A stretch of DNA of 9,316 nt from Bacteroidota bacterium (GCA_023412975.1 JAEZRB010000315.1:1-9316), one strand, 5' to 3'; counted from the first letter of the stretch, positions 1 through 6,552 are shown. Translations and numbers: made by a program. The notes: generated by a model from the sequence alone, not told the origin.

Positions 1-1365
1 ATTCAGGATTACCCCGTCCCTGTTCACCATCCAGGTATAAAGCAGCAGCCAGGCCAGTACTGGTATATAGAAAAGTACAGTCGGATCACCCGATTTCAAA
101 CTCAGGTAAACGAGGCCGGAAAAAGCGATCGCGAAATATACCAGCCAGATATTATTCCTGAACAGCGGGAATATGATCCGGAATAAAAGCTGTGTAAAAT
201 AATAGTAGGCCAGTGACAAGGTAGCCAGCACAATAAAACCTACACCGGTATACCGGTTCAGGCTGGAAAAATTGGTAACATCAAATGATATCTTCGAATC
301 AGCCACAATACTCCTGATCACCGACGACAGGATGAAAGTGGAATAGATCAACAGGCAAAGCGAAAAAACACCGGCGGCCGCACGTATCCAGAACGGCAGT
401 GGAGAAATAATATTCTTTAGATGCTGTACTTTATACCATGTGAAAAGAACGATCCAGCAAAAAAATGCGGAATTCAACCACAAATCTCCGAGAGATCGCT
501 GTACAATATTGGATCCGAATATTTGCGGGTCAAACAATTCAAACTGCCGCAGGTTAAGCAGTCCGGGGAATAAATAAATAATGAGTCTGATACCCACCAG
601 GCTAAGTCCCAGGAAAACCACGCCTTTCCAAATCTTCCTGCTGGCCAGCGATTCCGCCACCAGGTGTATAAACAATAATAGCAGCAGTAAGCCGCTGAAC
701 CGAAGAATTATTGTCAGCTTGTTATTATACGGTACGGCCCCGGCAGCTTTTCTATCGAGATAATAAAGCGTTTCGCCAGATAGCGACTTAACAGGAAATT
801 CTGTTACGGTATTGCTCATCTGAACCCTGTTGTCGGCAATATCACTGTACACAAACTTCTGAGGCAGGTATTCAGTTTCAAGAAAAAAATCCGATCGCAC
901 CGGTACCAGTGCATAAGCGAGGACCGTATGCTCGCCGACCACCAGGTTGCGCTTGATCACCAAATAGTGACCATTCGAGAGCTGCATGAACTGCTCATGA
1001 TCATCCATCCAAAAAGTCTCTGGTGGTGGTAAAATGAGCTGGTTGCTCCAAAACTTAAGCGTAAGCGTACCCGAGGGATTTACCTTGTATAAAAAAATTC
1101 CGTAACCCTTCCCGGTCAGCTTTTCCAGCTTATCAACCGATTCTTTATTCTCAACCAGACGTAAAACAAGGGTAGTATCTTTTACAAACTCGCGGAAGTC
1201 TTTTTCATGTTTATGCAGGTAGCGTTCAGCAACTTTCACCTCTTCAGCAACCGAAGAACGGCTCGTATAGAGCGTGTTGAACACAAATGAAAGCACGAAA
1301 AGAAATGCAGATGCCAGTAGCAAACTAAATTTCCATATCAAATTATTTCTAACGAGTGGCTTCAC
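1..1365 (-). CDS. Polytopic membrane protein, probable N-terminal sensor part of a membrane histidine kinase (partial)
   Basis: An uninterrupted reading frame of 455 codons enters from base 1365 and leaves the window at base 1, so the C-terminus is missing. The start is a GTG at 1365-1363 overlapping the mazG TGA in a GTGA arrangement. No ATG lies between the nearest upstream in-frame stop and that GTG, and the next Met is over 100 residues in. Residues 11-30 form an N-terminal membrane anchor. Residues 31-215 look like a soluble extracytoplasmic domain, and at least seven further hydrophobic segments follow (about 217-237, 245-265, 295-313, 326-348, 370-395, 402-420 and 428-446). One periplasmic domain followed by many membrane spans is common in large Bacteroidota sensor kinases, and from memory such a gene can sit beside mazG in Chitinophagaceae. 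No HAMP, DHp or ATPase motif is inside the window, so the kinase assignment is inference; a transporter or an unknown membrane protein is possible. It is probably translationally coupled to mazG. Confidence 0.72.
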   Translation of the reverse strand, partial: MKPLVRNNLIWKFSLLLASAFLFVLSFVFNTLYTSRSSVAEEVKVAERYLHKHEKDFREFVKDTTLVLRLVENKESVDKLEKLTGKGYGIFLYKVNPSGTLTLKFWSNQLILPPPETFWMDDHEQFMQLSNGHYLVIKRNLVVGEHTVLAYALVPVRSDFFLETEYLPQKFVYSDIADNRVQMSNTVTEFPVKSLSGETLYYLDRKAAGAVPYNNKLTIILRFSGLLLLLLFIHLVAESLASRKIWKGVVFLGLSLVGIRLIIYLFPGLLNLRQFELFDPQIFGSNIVQRSLGDLWLNSAFFCWIVLFTWYKVQHLKNIISPLPFWIRAAAGVFSLCLLIYSTFILSSVIRSIVADSKISFDVTNFSSLNRYTGVGFIVLATLSLAYYYFTQLLFRIIFPLFRNNIWLVYFAIAFSGLVYLSLKSGDPTVLFYIPVLAWLLLYTWMVNRDGVILN

Positions 1366-2159
1366 GAATCCGGCTGTTGTTTTACACTGTTCCAGATGCT
1401 GTCCATTTCGGTCAGGCTCATCTTAGTCAGGTCCCTGCCCTGTTCTAAAGCCTGCTTTTCCATCTGAGTAAAGCGGTGGATGAATTTTTTATTGGTTAGT
1501 TCGAGAGCGTTTTCCGCATCCACCTGCAAAAACCGTGCATAATTGATTAATGAAAATACCAGGTCACCGAACTCCTCTTCCACTTTATCCTGCCTGCCGG
1601 TATCGATCACCTCCTTTAATTCCCGTATCTCTTCCTCCACTTTTTCCCAAACCTGTTCCCTGGTTTCCCATTCAAAGCCCACCTGTTTGGCCTTTTCCTG
1701 CAAACGCATCGCTTTTACTGTTGCGGGTAATGACTTGGGAACACCACCCAACACAGAGGTTTTTCCTTCTTTTAATTTTAACTTTTCCCAATTACGCTTT
1801 ACTTCTTCCTCGCCGCTGACTTCTAGCTTCCTTCCTTCATTTGCCGGGTCACCATAAATATGCGGGTGACGAAATACGAGTTTGTCGCTTATCGAATTGA
1901 GAACTTCTTCGAGCTCAAACTTCTTTTGCTCGCTTCCGATCTTTGCGTAAAATAATATATGAAGCATGAGATCGCCCAGCTCTTCCTTGAGTCCTTTCCA
2001 GTTTTCTTCAGTGATGGCATCGGCGAGTTCGTAGGTCTCCTCGATGGTTAATTGTCGCAGGGTTTGTATGGTTTGTTTACGGTCCCAGGGACATTTTTCT
2101 CTCAAATCGTCCATAATCGACACTAACCTTAAAAATGCATTACTCAGACTACTCTCCAT
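1362..2159 (-). CDS. mazG: Nucleoside triphosphate pyrophosphohydrolase MazG
   Basis: MazG hydrolyses (d)NTPs to the monophosphate and pyrophosphate in the cytoplasm, clearing non-canonical or excess nucleotides. The protein has 265 residues, close to the usual 260-270 of full-length two-domain MazG. The N-terminal domain carries the CPWD signature (23-26) and the Mg-binding helices EETYE (40-44) and EELGD (59-63). The conserved FRHPHIYGD stretch (96-104) precedes a linker with NWEKLK (123-128). The C-terminal repeat carries VEEEIRE (174-180) and EEEFGD (194-199), so both acidic metal sites look intact. The ATG at 2159 places CPWD where other MazG proteins have it. There is no clear Shine-Dalgarno sequence. 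It lies 9 bp after the DUF3667 gene and overlaps the next gene by 4 bp, so it is the middle gene of a three-gene unit. There is no mazEF-type toxin-antitoxin pair nearby. Confidence 0.97.
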   Translation of the reverse strand: MESSLSNAFLRLVSIMDDLREKCPWDRKQTIQTLRQLTIEETYELADAITEENWKGLKEELGDLMLHILFYAKIGSEQKKFELEEVLNSISDKLVFRHPHIYGDPANEGRKLEVSGEEEVKRNWEKLKLKEGKTSVLGGVPKSLPATVKAMRLQEKAKQVGFEWETREQVWEKVEEEIRELKEVIDTGRQDKVEEEFGDLVFSLINYARFLQVDAENALELTNKKFIHRFTQMEKQALEQGRDLTKMSLTEMDSIWNSVKQQPDS

Positions 2160-2168
2160 GGTACGTTT

Positions 2169-3245
2169 TTAAATTTGAAAAATTGAAAGCAGGAAAAAGA
2201 CCAGCATTAATATCGATGCCAGAAACACTCCCAGGATGCTTAACAAACAAAACTTGACAAAGGTTTTAAACCCGTTTTGCCTGTAAAAACGTTTCATCGC
2301 TATAAACAGGTACACCGGCCAGGCTAATATCGTCATCGCCATCAGGAAGTTCATCAATCCCCAGCCTGTAACATCACTTAGATAATCGAAAAGGAAAACA
2401 AACAAGAGGAGGATAAAACTGAAAATATAAAAATGGATCGTAAATATGCCATGATCTGTATAATAAAACTGTTTGCGCCGGATATATAGCAATTTTAAGA
2501 TCAGTGCAAAAAAAGGCAGGGACACAAAAAGCAGGTACGGCATCTGGTGCAATAAAACTTCTGAAAACCTGGAAAAAGAAGACTGCTGCTCTCTTTTATA
2601 TTTTTCATTAAGGTAAATGATCCGTTTGTTCCATTTCCCCTGCAGCCAGCCGTCTCTTTCGGATGCGGGTAAGGCTTTCTGAATAGAATCATATTCCTTG
2701 CGATTTTTATATTTATACCCTATTGTATTAAACATTTGCTCCTCATTATATGGCAGCAGGTCGAGTGTCGTTATTTGCCGGGTGGTATCTTTCAACAATT
2801 CGATCTGCTTCTGCAGGTTAAAATTTCCAGGCATTCGCTCCAGTCGGGGTTCGACTTTCTTAAGGATGGAATCTCGCTGGGCAGCCGTCAACGGCCCGGC
2901 GGGGTCAAATATTTTAACACCCTCGTCGGCATTGCGAATACTGAAAAATATCAGGAAAAAAAGTGCGGAAGTGAATACATACATCCGAACCGGGTTCAGG
3001 TAGCTCATCCTCCTTCCCCTCATATACTCCGCCGACAAAAAGCCGGGACGCGTCAGCAGGACCCGCAGGGTTGTAAAGAACTTTCCATCAAAATGCGTGA
3101 TATCATTAAAGAAGTGGCTGACCATTCCCCAAAATGACTCTTTGGGTTCCGTATTCTCCTGGCCACATACATGACAATACTTTCCGTGTACAATCGTTCC
3201 GCAATTGAGGCAATCCTTTTCTTTCCGCTCTGGCCGGTGCGACAT
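2169..3245 (-). CDS. DUF3667-type zinc-ribbon membrane protein
   Basis: This is a 358-residue protein of unknown function. It opens with a short zinc-ribbon-like motif, CxxCG (C12, C15) and CxxCGQ (C24, C27), then a conserved amphipathic region with HFDGKFF (51-57), LLTRPGF (63-69) and YMRGRR (74-79), which is the pattern I associate with DUF3667 of Bacteroidota. The first membrane span is about 87-103. A polar loop of about 125 residues follows (104-230), rich in charged residues and probably extracytoplasmic. Four more spans lie near 234-254, 266-287, 296-316 and 332-356. The ATG at 3245 directly precedes the cysteine motif and has an AT-rich leader without a Shine-Dalgarno sequence. It is first gene of the minus-strand unit and starts 99 bp from the divergent gene. 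Membership in the family is fairly secure; the biochemical role is unknown. An N-terminal metal site could sense zinc or redox state, but that is speculation. Confidence 0.88.
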   Translation of the reverse strand: MSHRPERKEKDCLNCGTIVHGKYCHVCGQENTEPKESFWGMVSHFFNDITHFDGKFFTTLRVLLTRPGFLSAEYMRGRRMSYLNPVRMYVFTSALFFLIFFSIRNADEGVKIFDPAGPLTAAQRDSILKKVEPRLERMPGNFNLQKQIELLKDTTRQITTLDLLPYNEEQMFNTIGYKYKNRKEYDSIQKALPASERDGWLQGKWNKRIIYLNEKYKREQQSSFSRFSEVLLHQMPYLLFVSLPFFALILKLLYIRRKQFYYTDHGIFTIHFYIFSFILLLFVFLFDYLSDVTGWGLMNFLMAMTILAWPVYLFIAMKRFYRQNGFKTFVKFCLLSILGVFLASILMLVFFLLSIFQI

Positions 3246-3288
3246 GAAAAATTTTTTCTAAAAATAAGTATAAACTTCACATATAACC

Positions 3289-3324
3289 TTTGTTTTTCGT
3301 TCCTGCATAATTCGAGTATTTTTG
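3289..3324 (+). promoter_or_regulatory. Candidate Bacteroidota-type promoter for the YD-repeat/DUF4369 genes
   Basis: TATTTTTG at 3317-3324 matches the Bacteroidota -7 consensus TAnnTTTG exactly. A TTTG at 3289-3292 could be the -33 element, but the 24-nt spacer is a few bases longer than the usual 19-21. The box ends 20 bp before the ATG at 3345, giving a short leader. On the opposite strand a weaker TATTTTTA (7 of 8) occurs upstream of the DUF3667 gene, so this intergenic space may hold divergent promoters. Confidence 0.5.
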
Positions 3325-3344
3325 GGCCAACCAATTCAATAGTA

Positions 3345-4184
3345 ATGAAAAACACCTTGCTGATATTTGCCTTATCCCTGAGTTCTGCCGTTTATTGCCA
3401 ACACTTTTACAATGATATTGCCGATGCCCGCGACCTGGGGCACCGGATGGAAAATTATATTAAACAGAAAGTGCGGACCGTGACCGCTACCGGGTTTGAC
3501 GAGCGGGGTGTAAAATCGTCCGATTTCAACGAAAGGATAGAGATCGACGCACCAAATAGAACCTTAAAGTTAGCTACCCGAAATGGTCAGTCGGTCAGCC
3601 GCAATACCTACCGATTCGATGATCAGCACCGACTGATCGAGATCAGCGATTCTTCACGGGATATAAAAAGTACAACCCGCTATAATTACGATAACAGGGG
3701 AAGTATCCTATCTATCGTAAACACGACCCGCGACTCGCTCAATGATTTCACCCAAACCACCGCTCACTATTACCAATACAATGATGCGGGCAAACCCATC
3801 AGGTTATGGCGTGTGATCAACCAGGCTGATAGTACGGAGTATCGATTTACGATTGATGAAAAGGGCAATGTGGCCGACGAGCAGTTGTATCGACGCGGGG
3901 TTTCGATGGACCTGGTTTATTATTATTACAACGACAAAAACCAGCTCACCGATATCGTTCGCTATGATAAGAAAACGAAGAAACTCCTCCCGGTTACCAT
4001 GTTTGAATATGATGAAACGGGACGTGTGATCCAAAAAATGTCAGTGCTATCCACCAGTCGCCATGATTATATTATCTGGCGTTATATTTTCAACGAAAAA
4101 GGACTCAAGACAAAAGAAGCGCTTTTCAACAAGCAAAAGGAATTGACCGGCAGGATCGAATACGCCTATACATTCGAAAACTAA
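3345..4184 (+). CDS. Secreted YD/RHS-like repeat protein, small
   Basis: The 279-residue product starts at ATG 3345. An in-frame ATG at 3171 exists, but using it would place 58 codons antisense to the DUF3667 gene and bury the signal peptide. From 3345 the protein begins with K3, a hydrophobic core and a likely cleavage near C18-Q19 (QHF), so it should be exported. The body is a chain of degenerate repeats of the form [YF]x[YF][DN]xxGxLxx: YRFDDQHRLIEI (89-100), YNYDNRGSILSI (113-124), YQYNDAGKPIRL (143-154), FTIDEKGNVADE (168-179), YYYNDKNQLTDI (193-204), FEYDETGRVIQK (220-231) and YIFNEKGLKTKE (247-258). This is the YD/RHS beta-strand signature, but with no RHS core, toxin tip or transporter domain and far shorter than RHS proteins. 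It is probably a periplasmic or surface beta-rich protein of unknown function. The DUF4369 gene follows after 7 bp, so the two are likely co-transcribed. Confidence 0.85.
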   Translation: MKNTLLIFALSLSSAVYCQHFYNDIADARDLGHRMENYIKQKVRTVTATGFDERGVKSSDFNERIEIDAPNRTLKLATRNGQSVSRNTYRFDDQHRLIEISDSSRDIKSTTRYNYDNRGSILSIVNTTRDSLNDFTQTTAHYYQYNDAGKPIRLWRVINQADSTEYRFTIDEKGNVADEQLYRRGVSMDLVYYYYNDKNQLTDIVRYDKKTKKLLPVTMFEYDETGRVIQKMSVLSTSRHDYIIWRYIFNEKGLKTKEALFNKQKELTGRIEYAYTFEN

Positions 4185-4191
4185 CTGCTGT

Positions 4192-5016
4192 ATGAACCTT
4201 CTATCTTACATTGTCCTGCTTTCCCTTCACCTGATGTTGACGGGACAAGCAATTCCTTTTACCTCCAACCAGGATCAACGAGGGTTAGAAACGGGAGTAC
4301 TAACTTTCAAAGACAGCAATTTTGTTTTGAAGGGCAGGATCACAGGTCAGAAGAAAGGTATAATCAAATTGATCTATTCCGACAAAAATGGCAAACATAT
4401 TCTCGACAGTACCGAGATAAGAAATGGACGATTTCGTTTTCGGGGTTATATTTCAGAGCCCACCAAGGTCTTCCTCGAAGGGCCTGTGGCTTCCCACGAT
4501 ATGAACGATCCCAATTTCACCAGTTTTTTTGTGGAGCCACGCCAAATAAGAATCACCCTTGTATTAGACAAATTCAAGAATGCTGTTGTTACCGGATCAA
4601 AAACGCAAATGGAACAGGCTGAACTCGACGGGTTGACCGCGCCTGTAAAGAAGGAAATGGAACCCCTGGCAAAAGAATACCAGAACCTGAGCCGCCAGTA
4701 CAGGCAGGCGATAAAGGCAAAGAAGGATGAGGCCAGGCTTCTGGAACTCCAGGAAAAGATAGATCGCGTACAAACCGGGTTTGAACCCTACCGGGCAAGG
4801 ATCAGGCAAATCGAATATGATTTCTTTTCCCGCTTTCCCCAGTCGTTCGTTACAGCCTACCAACTGCGGGTTTATGCGGATGAATTACCGCTAGATTCTT
4901 TACAACAATTCTATGACCAGCTTGGTCCCACCCGGCAAAGCATTCCCGGTCGGGAAATTGCCAGGCAAATAGAACGCCGGAGACAGGCCCCAGCAAATAA
5001 CCCGCAAAAGAATTGA
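4192..5016 (+). CDS. Secreted DUF4369 protein lacking a thioredoxin domain
   Basis: The 274-residue product has an N-terminal signal peptide (residues 1-20, cleavage probably after GQA). Residues about 44-145 match the DUF4369 pattern: FVLKGRITG (44-52), a central D-S-T-E-I strand with G-R-F-R-F, and a late FFVEP turn followed by strands ending in V-V-T-G-S. DUF4369 normally forms the N-terminal part of Bacteroidota periplasmic TlpA/AhpC-type thiol-disulfide proteins. Residues about 150-240 are helical and highly charged, as in the linker of those proteins, including F-P-Q-S-F-V-T-A-Y. The chain ends in a basic tail just where a thioredoxin fold with CxxC would begin. No CxxC, and indeed no cysteine, is present. 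The 117 bp downstream encode no thioredoxin remnant. It may be a degenerate relative or a true stand-alone partner of the YD-repeat protein upstream. The domain call is good; the role is unknown. Confidence 0.85.
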   Translation: MNLLSYIVLLSLHLMLTGQAIPFTSNQDQRGLETGVLTFKDSNFVLKGRITGQKKGIIKLIYSDKNGKHILDSTEIRNGRFRFRGYISEPTKVFLEGPVASHDMNDPNFTSFFVEPRQIRITLVLDKFKNAVVTGSKTQMEQAELDGLTAPVKKEMEPLAKEYQNLSRQYRQAIKAKKDEARLLELQEKIDRVQTGFEPYRARIRQIEYDFFSRFPQSFVTAYQLRVYADELPLDSLQQFYDQLGPTRQSIPGREIARQIERRRQAPANNPQKN

Positions 5017-5133
5017 CAGCCACCAGGCCCTTTTAGCCATTACAATAAACCGCTGAAATAGATTCTATGCCGGCAGGTGGAATTTCGTTGTAAATTATTT
5101 TGTCAACCTATTCCTCACATTAAATATTGAGAG

Positions 5134-6216
5134 ATGACAAAACTACTGACGAGTCTTCTGGCTACTGCGTTGATCGCTCCATTGATGACAGTGCAAAGCC
5201 AGGGGATCAAAACTCCGCGTACGCCAAGTCCTGGCGCAACAGTTTCTCAAACTATCGGTATTTCTAATGTTACGGTCAACTATTCGAGACCATCCGTGAA
5301 AGGAAGGCAGGTATGGGGCGGGCTGGTTCCTTACGGCTGGAATGCCCAGGGATTTGGGTCTGGCGCTGAAGCTCCATGGAGAGCCGGTGCCAATGAGAAT
5401 ACAACCATCGAGTTCTCACACAATGCCACTGTGGAAGGGAAACCGGTTCCCGCTGGTATTTATGGTTTGTTTTATGTGATCAATGCTGACAATAGCGGGG
5501 AAGTGATCCTTTCAAAAGATCACAGATCCTGGGGCAGCTTTTGGTATGACGCCGGGCGTGATCAACTTCGCGCTCCCATTAAGCTACGCGAAATAGGCCA
5601 TACTGAAATTCTTACCTATGACTTTATCAATACCAATAAAAACGGTGCAGAGCTTGTGCTGAACTGGGAAAAAAAGCAATTCCCGGTGAAAATAGAATTT
5701 GCTGTCGACGATATAGTGATGGCCAATGCAACAGAAGAATTGAAAGGTCCCGTTGGCTTTAACTGGCAGGGTTATACCAGCGCCGCTAATTATGCATTAC
5801 AAAATAAAGTCAACCAGGAGCAGGCTTTGAAATGGATTGACCAGGCAGTTAATCAAAATAAAAGTTTTGCCACCCTGAGTGTCAAATCAGGACTATTAAA
5901 AAACACTGGCAGGCAGGCAGAAGCTGATAAAATGATGGCCGAAGCAGTTGCAATGGCCACCGAAGCTGAATTAAATGTGTATGGATACCAGTTGATGGGC
6001 AATGGAGAGATCGACAAAGCCATCGAAATCTTCAAATTGAATACACAGCGTTTTCCCAAAAGTGCCAACACCTGGGATAGCCTGGGAGAAGCTTATTTCA
6101 CTAAAGGTGATAAAAAGAATGCGATTGCCAATTTCAAAAAATCCCTGAGCCTGGATCCTCCCGCCAACGTGAAAAACAATTCTGAAAAATTCCTGAAACA
6201 GCTTGGCGCGTTGTAG
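5134..6216 (+). CDS. Periplasmic DUF2911 protein with C-terminal TPR repeats
   Basis: The 360-residue protein has a signal peptide (1-23, ending V-Q-S-Q-G). It is followed by a DUF2911 domain at about 26-195, with the recognisable VTVNYSRPSVKGR (46-58), LVPYGW (64-69), PWRAGANENTTIEF (81-94) and the GKPVPAGIYGLF segment (101-112). The C-terminal part (about 205-360) is alpha-helical with at least three TPR-like helix pairs, the clearest being WDSLGEAYFTKGDKKNAI near residues 325-342, followed by a canonical SLxLDP turn. DUF2911 is of unknown function; fused TPRs suggest protein binding in the periplasm. The ATG at 5134 has no strong Shine-Dalgarno sequence (gagag directly before it). The gap of 117 bp to the DUF4369 gene contains no clear terminator, so read-through from that gene is possible. 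No catalytic residue is assigned. Confidence 0.92.
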   Translation: MTKLLTSLLATALIAPLMTVQSQGIKTPRTPSPGATVSQTIGISNVTVNYSRPSVKGRQVWGGLVPYGWNAQGFGSGAEAPWRAGANENTTIEFSHNATVEGKPVPAGIYGLFYVINADNSGEVILSKDHRSWGSFWYDAGRDQLRAPIKLREIGHTEILTYDFINTNKNGAELVLNWEKKQFPVKIEFAVDDIVMANATEELKGPVGFNWQGYTSAANYALQNKVNQEQALKWIDQAVNQNKSFATLSVKSGLLKNTGRQAEADKMMAEAVAMATEAELNVYGYQLMGNGEIDKAIEIFKLNTQRFPKSANTWDSLGEAYFTKGDKKNAIANFKKSLSLDPPANVKNNSEKFLKQLGAL

Positions 6217-6277
6217 TATGGTCAAAATATAAGTGGAAATATGTAGTAAATACAACGACAAACCGGTTTCAGGAAAT

Positions 6278-6339
6278 AGTACAGGTCAATCATAAGAACG
6301 ACTATTTTTTTGGATTGGCCACAGTCGTTACTTTGTACT
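6278..6339. promoter_or_regulatory. Nested inverted repeats around a promoter-like TACTTTG
   Basis: Two perfect inverted repeats are nested: outer AGTACA (6278-6283) with TGTACT (6334-6339), inner AACGACT (6297-6303) with AGTCGTT (6323-6329). Between the inner arms are a T7 run and TTTG (6309-6312), and TACTTTG (6329-6335) follows, one base short of the TAnnTTTG box, with a spacer of 16 bp. This could be an operator around a weak promoter for the structured RNA region just downstream, or part of an RNA fold. The reading is inference. Confidence 0.3.
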
Positions 6340-6340
6340 G

Positions 6341-6457
6341 TTGATGGAGAAAATTATACAATATCCAATCCTTGAAAACTGAAGAAATCCAATATCCGCC
6401 ATCAATGATTGAGAAACAATGACCGTTTGCTGTTTCAACAGGAGAACGGTTTTTTTA
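6341..6457 (+). ncRNA. Candidate small RNA or structured 3' UTR ending in a terminator
   Basis: The stretch begins with TTGATGG (6341-6347), which pairs perfectly with CCATCAA (6399-6405), closing a 51-nt interior. The interior contains ATCCAAT twice in direct orientation. After a short linker comes a complete intrinsic terminator (6422-6456). There is no reading frame of note. It starts right after the promoter-like TACTTTG at 6329-6335. A free transcript would be about 115 nt. The alternative is that it is the far end of the DUF2911 transcript, 125-240 nt past its stop codon. It does not match tmRNA, RNase P or SRP RNA motifs that I know. Confidence 0.35.
6422..6457 (+). terminator. Intrinsic terminator
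   Basis: The stem is ACCGTT (6422-6427) with AACGGT (6445-6450), extended inside by CTGTT (6430-6434) with AACAG (6437-6441) across a small internal loop, followed directly by six T (6451-6456). It is the first terminator after the DUF2911 gene. Confidence 0.8.
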
Positions 6458-6460
6458 GAA

Positions 6461-6552
6461 GATCAGTAGCGTTTGGCTACATCAACATAGGTTAAGGAGT
6501 TAACCGATTCGCTCCTGCACCAGGGGATAGTATAAGCTATCTCCTTTTTTTT
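6461..6552 (+). ncRNA. Candidate small structured RNA of three consecutive hairpins
   Basis: Three hairpins follow one another in 92 bases: GTAGC-GTTTG-GCTAC (6466-6480, perfect 5 bp), GGTTAA-GGAG-TTAACC (6490-6505, perfect 6 bp with a tetraloop), and a terminator hairpin (6523-6544) with eight T. The AGGAG at 6495-6499 is also complementary to CTCCT at 6512-6516, so the middle hairpin could be replaced or form a pseudoknot. The region lies between one terminator (ending 6457) and the separate promoter of the RRM gene (6713). It thus has a terminator without a gene of its own. No promoter box is obvious, and I do not recognise the family. Confidence 0.4.
6523..6552 (+). terminator. Intrinsic terminator
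   Basis: GGGGATAG (6523-6530) pairs with CTATCTCC (6537-6544) over eight base pairs with one G-T wobble and a six-base loop TATAAG, followed by eight consecutive T (6545-6552). It follows another complete terminator by only about 65 bp, and no protein gene lies between them. Confidence 0.85.

Noticed and set aside
126..133. GCGATCGC octamer, also CGCGATCGC-like sequence near 7080
   Set aside because: It resembles the cyanobacterial HIP1 sequence, but the copies are few and lie inside coding sequence; the genes are clearly Bacteroidota.
581..763. Small plus-strand open frame of 60 codons
   Set aside because: It lies antisense within the 455-codon membrane protein frame and has no recognisable domain; it is a shadow.
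1543..1857. Plus-strand open frames over the mazG gene
   Set aside because: MazG on the minus strand has intact family motifs over the same bases; the plus-strand products are low-complexity Ser/Pro-rich shadows.
1362..2159. Link to a MazEF toxin-antitoxin system
   Set aside because: MazG is a housekeeping pyrophosphohydrolase, and no mazE or mazF-like gene is adjacent.
3171..3344. N-terminal extension of the YD-repeat protein from an ATG at 3171
   Set aside because: It would run antisense through the first codons of the DUF3667 gene and across the promoter box at 3317-3324, and would put the obvious signal peptide in the interior of the protein.
6260..6269. Palindrome AAACCGGTTT
   Set aside because: Ten bases, no loop, no T tract and no partner copy nearby; too short to call a site.
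6217..6552. tmRNA, RNase P RNA, SRP RNA or 6S RNA
   Set aside because: The conserved core motifs of the first three are absent, and no long 6S-like closing stem with a central bubble could be drawn.
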